In this document: piece after piece, positions 9,540 through 21,500 of the stretch
Numbering within the stretch: the first letter of the stretch is position 1
Layout: every line of letters begins with the position of its first letter
Source of the DNA: Apostichopus parvimensis
Lineage: Eukaryota > Echinodermata > Holothuroidea > Aspidochirotida > Stichopodidae
Length of the DNA: 22,859 nt
Reading direction: 5' to 3'
Assembly: GCA_000934455.1 (NCBI GenBank)
Contig: KN885410.1
Location: 10,252-33,110, forward strand
Translations under genes and position numbers: made by a program
The notes under the pieces: generated by a model
What the model was told of the DNA's origin: nothing
Database searches by the model: none
The model's input: only the letters and a program-made list of their open reading frames with translations

Positions 9540-12500
9540 CTAAAAAACTATTACCCTTTAAAAGCACCTTACACCTTATATGTCTACCTGATTTCCCAAG
9601 AAATGACAGAAAATAATGGAAAAAACAAACTTCTGGAGAAGTCTTAGACATTCGCCTGATACCTGCCGACCAAACTTCTCTCCCTCTTGAACTGCATCCC
9701 AACACCACTCTCGACACTCTCCCTCTCCGTGGCTATGGAACTACCGTGTTCGCCGACGTCCTCAATAGACATCCCGTCCAGAATGGCGCCCTCGTCTGAG
9801 AGGTGGAGACTAGGCGGCCCATCTTCGTGGTGGTCGTCCTGGCTCAGCTTTCTAAGCAGTTCGTCCGCCTGGCCGATCCAGATATTATTCTGGGCTGCGA
9901 TCTGGTCTGCCTCGTGTCTGGTCCGATCTTGCTGTCTCTCGATGGAAGAGACTTGATTCAGGAACGCCTCATGTTCCATGAGGTCTTCCTCCTAGAATTA
10001 TTGGCAGGGAAATGAGTTAGTGAACGTACAGAAGACAAGGACTGAACATTTTATACAACGTGTAGTTTATGATTCTGGATTATCGCAACTCTGAAAGCAA
10101 AATTATTTTCATTCTGATCATCAAGACTGGGTCCCCAGATGTTAAAACATCTCCATTGCAAAACTTTCCCTGAAATTTAGCCAAACCAGTGTTTCCCTGC
10201 CTATATCATATTGGATATAAAACAGGCTAAAATGGTCCACTTATGACCAGCTAAGAATTGTCTCACATTCTGGTATAGGCTTTCAGAGTTGCAAGTTTGA
10301 TATGTTGGAAAAAAATTTACGTTACGGCTGTATTCTTTCAAAATCTCACATTTTTTTATGAATAAATAAACAAGACATCTGTGCGTGTCCTAATAGAAAT
10401 CCCATATATGGTGCAACCACAATGGGGCACACTAAACTTGATAAAGTCACCGCACAGGTAACACCCATCCCCCCCACCTCCCCTTCATTTATACACCTGG
10501 GTGAAGGGATGAAATTGAGATTAAGTGCCTTGCCCGAGAACACAACGTAATGATCTGGTCAGGAGTCAAACCTGCTATCCATAGATTGCAAGTCGACTGC
10601 CTAAACGACTTGACCACAACGCCCTCTTCCAGAGTAACAAGTTTCTACAGATCCTTACAGTAACACACTCCCTGACCTACAACCTCTGACCTACAACCTC
10701 TGACCTACAACCTCTGACCTACAACCTCTGACCTACAACCTCTGACCTACAACCTCTCTCACCTCATCATCTGTGTCACCTGGCAGATGCATCCCCTCTA
10801 AGTCTTCCTCTTGCTGCGAGAGAAGTTCCTCGTACCGACGCAGGTCTTCATCGTCATCATCATCATCCACACTGTTTAGAAAATAAAAGAAATTCATGTT
10901 CAGTCCTCATTAATTACCGTCCAACGTTGGTTTGTTACAGCTTAAGACTGAAAACAGGGTTCCTCTACTTCTTTGCAGATAAACTTCCATGACAAACTGA
11001 GGCAATTCCAGGACCCTTTCCAGAGATGGTAACATTACACAAACATTCAGGAGGAAAAGGGGCTAGGCTCCATATTTGGAAAATCAATCCATTTTACATG
11101 AATTTGGCTTTTGTTCCATCTCTTCCATGACATATGCTTTTGGAAACTGACTATCAACATTCCAAACCTTTTCCTCAACTTTTTCTTTTGGAAACTGAAG
11201 TTCCAACTTTCAAAAATTTTGCCCATGACAATGGGAAACTTGTGATAACCTGGTTGATAACTGCCTGTACAGTAGATAATCACATTCTATACACCTGCCG
11301 ATGATTCAAATTTACCAAATAGTTTCAAAACATGAACTCATGAGGCAAGACAATGGTGTGACCACTCCCTGAGGTATATTCTATCCTTCTTAGGATGCAA
11401 GACAGTCCAATAGATCTTATTAACCATTACAAACAATTATCATTCAAATTGCATAAATATCTTGTCTTTTGATATTTAAATATCACACTCTTTAATCAGA
11501 GTTAAAGTTTAGGGGTTCATCAGATGACTAACTAGAAACTACTAAGTTTAAATGTGAAAGGAAACCTTCAAACAAATCTACAGGTGATGTACCAGATAAA
11601 AGAAGCAAAAGAGCTACTTTTATTATATGAAGTAAAATAAATCAGTCAAGGAATCCAGCGATCCTACTGGTCAACCAAATTGCCAAACTAAAAATAGGGA
11701 AAAGAATCCCCACCTATAAATTTCAAATTTTAATTTTTTAAGAAGTTCATATCAGTCTTCTCTTTGCTGAGGAAAAAGAAGGTATACAAACTTCAATTTT
11801 CTCTAGTTCTGTAAAAGGTTGAAGAGGTGAAAAAAGGCACAAAGAAATGACAAACTTATCTACAATGGTATTATCTACAAAAGTCTAACTTACACTTCTA
11901 AAATGATTTCTTCATCACGGCCTTGTCCTCCCTTCCCAGGACTGTCTCTCTCCTGTTCAGTGTCTTCTAAAAACCTCCTCAAACTATCTGTCATGGGTGC
12001 TATGGGAGGGGTGCCATCCGGTATCAGGTTACGGCGTCGGCTGGGAGAGAGGGTACGATTTAGGCCCGTGGGGGGTCTGTCCAGGATGCGGTCGCTCTTT
12101 TTCTCTCCTTTGCCGTTGGCTAGTATGTTCTCTCTCGTCAGTGTTTCAGCTCTGTCCTGCTGCTGTGAGGAAGGCGGACTCCCGACGGGGAGTTTGACGT
12201 GGGGCGATTCTGCAAAGCCGTGGCTCTCGTAGGACACGTCCTCGTTAATGGAGGTGTCAAAGAGGGAACCAGTGGACCTTGAGTATTCCGAGATCTTATC
12301 GACGTTACCCAGGGGTTTACCTTCAGCATCTAAACTTTCTCCCGTCTCTTTAGACTTTCCCTGACGGTTCCTAAGCCTCCTTGGCTTCCTCTTCTTTGTC
12401 GGCAAGCTCTTCAGAAAGCCGCAGACCCTCTTGTAATATTCCACTTGTTCGTCGGAGTCCAGTTCACTGGCCACGAGCTCCGGATCGAGGTCAAAGTTGA

Positions 12501-15500
12501 TCTCCATGGCGGAGAGCCTCCGTAGGTCAGGAGTGGATTTGGCCAAGGGTGCTGGTTGGTGGTGATGATTCCCCTTGACTTTGATGTGATGTATGCCGTT
12601 GATGACGTCGTCGTACGGCGACCTCTGTCTCTGTCCGTGTGACCCGTGACTGACCGGCTGATTGGTCGGACTCACTGACGAATACTGATTAGTGGGAAGA
12701 CCGGGATTGTGTCTTTGGTGATGCGTGCCAAAGTCTGAGTTATTGCCCCTGGGTGTGCTGGTATGGAACTGATCTGCTCGGAGCCCAAACTCGGGGACTT
12801 GGCCCGGTGACAGACCCAGACCGGATTGACCATTTTGAGATGCAATGTAACTACCATCATAATTATTTAAAGAGTTATGAATATGCATGGCCCGGTCTGG
12901 AGAGACTGGGGTGTGTACACTAGAGTAGCTGTTGGACTGTACAGCACTTGAGTAGAATTGGCTGTGATTGCCTATTGTATCGTACGCCGTGACGTAATGG
13001 GTCGTATCGGCTTGACCTTTGACCTCCGCACCGCTCGAGTTACCCCCCTCGATGTCGGAGAGCATCGGTATGTAGGACTCCGTGTGGTTGCGGAAGCGAT
13101 TCATCGACGGGTAATAGAGGGCGCCGTTACCTGCATGATATATCTGGTCCTTCATGATGTAAGGCGAGTACCTGTGTTCGACCTCTGTGTACGGATGCAC
13201 ATAAGGGTCTGTATTTATTGGCAAGTGTGGCTGGGAAGCGGAGAGCATCAAGTTCTGTCTCGACAGGGACTGTTGCGGGTGTCCACCATGCAACGGCTGC
13301 CCGTGAGAGTACCCTCGGTTCGACCTTTGACCTCCGTTCGGTGTGAACATTTGGTCAGTCGGTGGAATGTTACCGCTGTAGTAGTCCCTGCCGGATATTC
13401 TTCCGACCGTGGAGGATTGCGAGCGAGAGCTGATGGAGCATTTATCGTCGTGGAGACTTCTATGGGTGCTACTACCCTGGCTGTTCATCCCACCATCGAA
13501 CCCATTCCCATCATGCAAATCACCGCCGTGGCTGACGTTGGACTCGTCCTCCTCTTGCTGGTAATATCTAGGGTCAAAGGTCTCGGGGGCCATCAACCTC
13601 TGGACCAACGGGTCCACTATCTCGGACTGGTCCTTGCGGCCGGACGCGGGTCTGTTCTCCACGTAGGAACCCGAGTGCGACAGAAGGTCGCTGTCCTGGA
13701 AGTCGTTTTCCTCCAGGAAGTCATACCGCCATCTGAGGGCCTGTTGTACGTCTGATCGGAGAGCTGGTCTCTTTGCTGATAGCACGGACATCAGCAGATC
13801 ATACCTGTCAAAGGAAGGACATACAAAATGAAGGGTACCTTTAAACTTGTCGTTTTCTAAGGGTTATTTTTTTTTAATTTGTCCATAAATTGCATGAATT
13901 GCTAGGAATGCCTCTTCCAGAAGCAGAAGAAGAAGTGTTTTAGTTTGCAAGCCACGATATATACAGCAGAATGAAAATCTTTTTGATTGGCCTTCGAGGG
14001 ATATTTCGCTGGCAGACATTTTGACCTCTACATGAAAAAGAAGAAAATATCCACACTGTTAGTTGAAAAACTCATCTCAACATCTTGTCCTAGACTCAAG
14101 GTATGATTGGTTGACTGGAACTTACTTTCACAAGCTAAACCATCTATTCTTCTCTGGAATGGATCACATTAGGTGGCCTGTGATAATCAGAAAAGTAGCA
14201 TCTTTGTTTTCCATGCACTTTGCCAGGCCTGGAAAACATGATATTTCAAAATTTCCATTATCGCGGGGGAACCTTTGTTTTGTTTTCTTTAATTTATATC
14301 TTCGCTTTTAAATACCTGTCAATCAATTCTAAGCTCCGCCTCTTGATGACTTCATCCCCGATTAATTTGACAGACTGCTCCAGGTTGATGATCTCCTCGT
14401 CGTCCGGTGGTGGTCTCCGCCTCATGAACTTCCTCAGGCTCTCTCTCCACTCTACCAAGATGGCCGACCTCCGAGAGAGATGGCTGGATGACAGGAAGTC
14501 GTGAATTTTATCCAGGTTAGGGGGAAGGAATCTGAGCACTTTATTGCACCAACGGTCAATCTTTTACGGAGAGAAAAGGAGAGAGTTGTAAATTGGGTTA
14601 GGCAGTTATCTCAATAACTTCTAGTTGTTGTGATCCATTGATTGATTGATTAGCTTGATAGTGCTTGCTAGTGTAATCAAAGCTTGATAGTGCTTGATAG
14701 GGATTGATAGTGCAATCAAAGTTCAGAGAACAAAGATCTGAAGCATCTGTTTTTGAGATAATGTTGATAAATTCTTTGAAACTAATCCACAAAAAAAATC
14801 TTCTTGACAATGAAACCAAGTAACATGACTCACCAAACTTTGTCTTAAATAATGAAACCGTGAAAGTCAAAAATAGAATTGACATTCTCCCATTTCCATG
14901 TGTCTAAAATATGTTAAAACATGTGGCCGACGACAAATTGTTGAAAAATCTTTTTATCAAGTTTCATTTAATATCTTGATAATTAATGTTGACGTGGTGA
15001 ACAAAATTCTAGAAGGGTGTCTTAGTTTGATCACAAACACCCTTTATTCTGAGTACCTACACACTTGAACCACCTGCTCCTCTAAACCCCTCCCCCAGCC
15101 CCAGCCCCCCTTTTATCTCCACACTGCTCCATCCAACAACCTTTTAATCCCTACCTCATCACACAAGGTGTAATAATCACAGACTGCTATCACAAAATCT
15201 TCTTTCTCGTCCAGTCTTTTCCGGAATTCTTTCAATATTTTCAGCAGTCTTCTCGCTTGGTTTTTAACATCGAGGGCGCCCTGCTGGGGACTCGTAACCA
15301 CCATTGCCTGAATCTTCTCTACTAGCTGTTCGGCGTTGGCTATTTTTTCCTCAGCGAGGGGTAGTTCCGCAGCCTCGAAATGATTTTTTAATGCCTCTGC
15401 CCTGCCAGGCGTATCTCCGATCTCTCTTTCCCTTAACAGTTTCTTGCTATCCTTGGTAAACCATTTGATGAGCTACAGAGAGGGTGACAAAATGTGAAAT

Positions 15501-18500
15501 TGGTTAGAGTAGGAAAAAGTAGATATTTTGAAAAGTAGGATAAAAAGTGGGGAAAAGTAGGTATGATGGACAGGTGTACAAAAGCGGAGTTGTCTCTAGA
15601 GATCGGGTCTAACATGAGAGAGAGAGATTTGTGAACAAAACCTTTTCAGAGCAAGAATTTGTGAAAATTGGCTTAAAGGGATATTCGCTGAAGTCGATTG
15701 GTTAATGTAACATTGCTGAAAATCGTCAAGTCAGCATCACAGAAATTTGGTGATTTTCTGCTAATGCATCTGGCCACAGCAGAGTGAATAATGTTAGCAT
15801 TTCAATTGAGATGGATTTTATGATGCATTTATTCTTTATATCATATTGAAATCTTTCATCCACTGAGGAAAATAATATTTAAAAAAAAAAAGACTTAGGA
15901 AAGCGTAATACAAATAACATCAATAGTGAAGTAAACATTTCTACTGCATCATATTTCAAGGATATTAAATACGAAAATTAAGAAAAGTAAAGCACTTTGA
16001 CAAATATACATCTGCTACAACGACATCACAAACTACCTGATGTGATCTACTTTCTGGAGGAAGCTAGTCAAAATGTTCATGTTCCATATCTTCCTTTGTC
16101 TACTGGGAGACTTATCGAATTAGAATTATCAGACCAGAAAGTACACCTCTCTTTTAGCTTTTGAACATTTAAACATTTTATTTTAACATTTTTATAACAA
16201 GATCTCTAGAAGTAGCCAAAAGAAACAGGAAAAGCTTCAATGCACAGTATACAATTTCCATCTATTACCCAGTAGGATGCATGCACAACAAAAGCATCAA
16301 ACTTTGCATGGTGAATAATGATATTAATAGAAACATCAGAAAAAGACTGCACATGTATAATGCATTTTGAACACTTTTTACTCATATTTTACATAAGTTG
16401 AGATACTGAGGTTTGAAAGTGGGTCAATGAAATCTTTAGCAGACGAGACCCTCACCCCCTTCCCCCCCCCCACCCTCTCCCATTTTCAGAACCCCATGTA
16501 CTATATATATTTACCTGTTTCAGTTGAGCACTGTACTCCATGGCAGAGAGAAGTAGATTGATCTTCGATTCAGCGGTTTTCCAAACATGGTCCATCCTGC
16601 TCTTCATCTCATTAAGACTGGCCATGCAATCCTTGACATGGTTATAGGTGTCCCTGAAAACAGCCTTTTGAGCCACCTCATTGAAAATGGGATCCTCCTC
16701 AGAATGTTTCAGCTTCTGTAAGAGGTCAGTGCATTTTTCGCACGTGGATGGAAGATTACATTCACTGAATGGGGAAGAAAAGGAGAAGAAATGTTAATTT
16801 AAAGTAGAAGTTTGCATTCAATTTTAATCATGCACAAAGCATCTTGTTGGCAGAAATAGTGACAGGTATACTAGTATAACATTTGTGCGTTGAGGTAGCT
16901 TTGTGTTCTGATGTGTCTATAGACAACATAGAAAACAAGAATGAAATTAGCAGTGTTTAAACTTTATAGTACCCACTGTGACCTAAAAACCTTTTTAAGA
17001 CTCAAATGAACACATCCTACTGTATCTTCCTCTACTAGAATACAATCACTAATCCCACATTTAAATTTAATTCATAACCAAAAATTTAAAGAATTTAGTT
17101 CAATCAACTGTGATTTGATCTTGATAGGTTTGATAAAAGTTGGGCAATATTGTAGCATGTTCAAAAAGCTGTTTGACGTTCCCTACCACCCTGGAACCGA
17201 TCTGTTATAGATATAGTGCCACCAATTTTCCAGGTCAAGAATTACCTAAATTCCCCAAAACCCAAATTCCATTCTTCAGTCTTTAAATTCCACAAAATTT
17301 CATATTTAACTATCTGAGCAAATTTGCAAAAATTGAAAAATCTTACATGACAGCCTCTTCATAGCACTTTTTCGTCTTCTGGAGGGTCTCTTCCAGTTCT
17401 GTCTGCGAGGCCCCTAACTGGACCTCTTCCAGATTGGTCAGGCGGTCCAGAGCGGACGAATACTTCGTCGAGCATTCGTGGAAACTCACAAAGAATGGTT
17501 CCACGGTCTGCAAGATGTTTGGATCAAAATGAAATAAAAAAAGGAGAAGTTTTGAATTTAATGACTCATTTCTGTCTTACTCAGTGAATAATTTACCGGT
17601 ATTGAATCACAAAAAGCTATGCAAAATAGGCAAATTGCTATACAAGTGTAAAGATGCATAGCAGGTTTTGTGCACATAACCTTCGTATTTATTTTTATAA
17701 GCGGCAAAGTTCATAGCCTTCAAAACAGCCATGCAAAATGTGTGCATTAAATTATTCCCTGTTACTGGAAAATCATTTTTTTTTAAAAAACTTGATTCCT
17801 ACCTCGCAACCATGAGAAGGAAACTTTCAAATTATGTCTTTAGGATAAGATGGATTCACTGATTATTCCATCCACCCCCCTCCCCACCCCCACATGATGA
17901 CCATCTGACCACTGGGGGAGACCTACCTTTCTGAATTTAACCCAAGCTAGATGAGAATACTGCAGATACCCTCCAAGATCCGTCAGCAGTTGGCTCTGAT
18001 CCACGTAATTATGGAGATCGGTCTCGTCAGCTAATAAAAGCGTCTGCAAAAAAATAGGTTAAAGGGGAAACGTGAAGAAAACAACGAAGAGTCCTGTTAA
18101 TGCCATGCCTTATCTTTGTCCACATAAGTATATTATTGCATAAACATTTTGTAATCAGTCTGGACTTAGAATATGTTTCTTATGCTCAGGTTCTTTCTTG
18201 CCAACTATTTTTCATAGTTCCTTTTTTTGCAGTGAATTTGTCAAATCTTCGGTGGTGGTACAATTACTTCCACAGTAGAATGAAGGTCAGGTACATGAAA
18301 GCATTAACAGTTTACTTAAGTCCAGCTAAGATTTGCATTAGAGACTACGAAATTGAAACTTGACAGGGTTTACAGTCCAAAGAAAGAAAAAATTACTAGT
18401 AATTAGAGAGACACAGATGATGAATAGTATTGAATTGGTAAACAATGGTCACAAATGAACACTTACTAGTCAGATGTTCGCAAATAGGAGACCAGCAGTG

Positions 18501-21500
18501 TTTACAAACAAAAACATGACAACACTGGTGTCCGCCATGGTGTTGACAATGGTGTCAACTGTAATGTGAACAAGAGTTTGAACAATTTGGACAATGATAG
18601 TCAACGGTGTTGACAATGGTGTTGGCAATGGGTGTCGATGGTGCCCTTTTTAGCTTTGTGCTAAATATCCCTGGGCTGAGTCTCACTTCCTTAACATGTA
18701 GACGACCAGCAGTAACATTACTTCCCACAAGAGCTATTAAAGATCGTTACCTGAAATATCGGTGATGCCAGCATCTTGTTCTTCTTCTTTTTGCTAACTC
18801 TCAGCCCTAGGATCGTCATGGTGTCTTTCATAGTTTTCTTGTTCTGCGGCTGGATGGCGTAAAAGACAGACTTCCCTCCAGCTGCCTGCATCTCAGCCTG
18901 CAAATGATGATAAGTTAAGAGTCACTGGATTTGTTTTCTTATTTCTTTTACTTTAACTTTTTCCTCTAAATCTGAGTTATTTTTGTGTCATTTATTTATG
19001 GTCTACCAAATTTCAAGGTGGCTTCTCTCAAAAAGATAAGTATTGGCTCTATATTGAACAGGATAGAAGTAACTAAAGACCAACAAATTTATGGAAACCA
19101 CAAATATACTTAATGTATATGACCACTAGTCTTCAGCTTTATAATGATACCATAACAGAGCTACATGACAATGCTGTAAATTGGAGCAGATCACATCACT
19201 ACTGTAGCACTCTATATAGGGCAGATTCTTTTCTTTCCTTATATTTTCATTAAGGTTGCAAGAAACTACTGAAAGAGCAGGCAGAGTTGACTTGCTCCAC
19301 GAGAGATACAACACATCACAGACAGGGCCAGACTTATCCGTTACATACAGGGTGTAATAAAATAAACCATCTGGGTAAGAAATCGTCGGCTATGTTTTAT
19401 AAGTCAGAGTGAATGAGTGCACTAGGGGTATTATTTGCAGAAATAAACCAGATGTATTTAATAATCATACTCCCGTGGAGCAGCAGCAAACATGAGCAGA
19501 TTTATGAACAATTCTGTCGAGATACGAGAGACCGTCCAGAGTTTCACGTACAGTAATAACTGACTTGGGTTCTAAATGTTTCTTTTATTCACTCGAAAAA
19601 CATTGAACATATACACCCACCACACACTGAAAACCGACCTGTCATGGTCGAATGCAGTATGATTTGAATAAAAATGATAAAGTTAGACATGGAAGCAATA
19701 TATTTGAATATCCAATATTAATTAAATAACCTGCATCCAAATAACAACTGTCTTACTGCTGTTTTGGGCCAAATAAATTGATATCTGATATAAATACTTA
19801 TAACAGCATACTGTACAGTACCTGGAGGCTATTCAACGCTGACTTAAGTAGGGAGACAAATTCCACGGAAGAAAATCGCAGGTCTGCAACAAACGCCAAC
19901 CCGTGAGCTCTGTCTCTGGGACTGAGGGCAAATAAAAATAAAATAAACATACAAATAATAATTACTGTATGTATACAGTAAAGGGTGGAAAAGAATTTCA
20001 CAGATTGGATGAATCAATAGGACTACAGTACCAGGAACCATTAAGGACCCCATGAGGACAATACTAGGACCTCATGGGGACAATACTAGGACCTCATGAG
20101 GACAATACTAGGACCTCATGAGGACAATACTAATACCTCATGGGGACAATACTAGGACCTCATGAGAACAATATGTAAACCTTCAAGGACCATACCGGGC
20201 TCATTCAATCTGAGCTTCCTTGCATGAAGGTGGCAAAAGAGTACATCTGCATTGTGAAGAAAAAAGGCAAATTTTACCTTCAGTTGCAACAACACAAAAG
20301 AATTTTCAAAAAGACTTGTGTAAGGTTTCCAGGCTGTAGATGAGACAGCTTAATGTGTAACAGTCTTAGGCTACTGTAACATCGTACAGTGCAAATGATG
20401 TGACAGTAATAATAGCATACCTGGCCAATTCAGCAAAATATCTCAAGATGTGATCCAAGCCACTAGCTTTGACCTTTGATTCCAGGCTTGCATGGTGTCT
20501 TGATGGGAAAGAGATGATTGGTCGACCATCTAGATCCCTCCCTCCTGATGAAAAGGAGAATTACGAAAATAAAATGTTCTGCATACTTTACTAAATATTG
20601 AATTTAGCATGTATCACATCTATAATATACATTTTTCCAATTATTTGTGAACTCAGATGCTACAATTTCAATTAACCAGCTTTCACAAACCAGGGTGCCA
20701 GTGATTCTAGCACAAGTTGTTGAGAACATTGTTAACAGATACAGCTATTAAAGATATTAATTGGTATGGCCAACAAATATGCTAGACAGTCGAATAATTG
20801 GTCACTAATTGCTCCTGATTTCAATAATCACTTTGTTTTCCTCAAAGTGCTTATAGTCCTCACTGAGACATTTTATATCTAATTGAACCATATATATCTG
20901 AGAATGATATGGGGGATCAGAAGCATTTAGAAAACTTTCTAGCAATATTTGGCAAGCTGAAATTTGAGCCCAAGAAAGATGACATGTTAACTTTTGAACT
21001 TTCAAATGCTTGCAAGCTGCTCATGAATACATCATGAATCCAAATTTCTAAAATGACTAAAATAATTACTAAATAAGTCACCAACCAATTCGTTGAGTTT
21101 TAATATTGAGTTAAAAGGTGTTTCTTTACTGTTTACATTACAGATTTCAGACTGTACCTGTGTAGACTGCAACTTCAGAGAGAATTAGCTGGTCTTCTGG
21201 CATCTTCGGAGCCATCTGGTCCCGAGACAACATGACACCTTTGTGAGAGTAAGACAGTTATTGCCAAATAAGAAGATTAACCCCTAAAAATATATTCCAT
21301 CTACGTCTCGTCCAGCATCATGAATGCTCTTCATTAATTAAACAATATTTATTTACCTTTTAAAGAGCAATGGATGGTTTTCATTCTTACGTACGGTGAC
21401 TAGGTGAGAGATGTTGGAGCAACACTGTACAGGACTTATACATCACATAGTAGGCTTCTAAACTGTGTCAAATAATGGTATGTATATTGCAAAATAATAT

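Noticed and set aside
9687..10015. Two overlapping plus-strand ORFs of 70-89 codons
   Set aside because: Antisense to exon 13, with no gene-like features of their own.
10560..10626. A genuine tRNA gene
   Set aside because: The A- and B-box-like words are present, but the sequence does not fold into a cloverleaf with paired acceptor arms and it runs on into a SINE body.
11890..11892. TAA as the true stop of the gene
   Set aside because: It directly follows a strong GTAAGT donor in phase with exon 12, and exons 12-14 continue the frame with good splice sites to a later stop. Kept only as a possible isoform end.
11903..12232. 109-codon plus-strand ORF
   Set aside because: Antisense shadow of exon 11.
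12958..13755. 265-codon open frame on the plus strand
   Set aside because: It lies entirely antisense to the large exon 11, whose own frame is far longer and continuous with flanking exons. It has no recognisable domain; its openness reflects the GC-rich composition of the exon.
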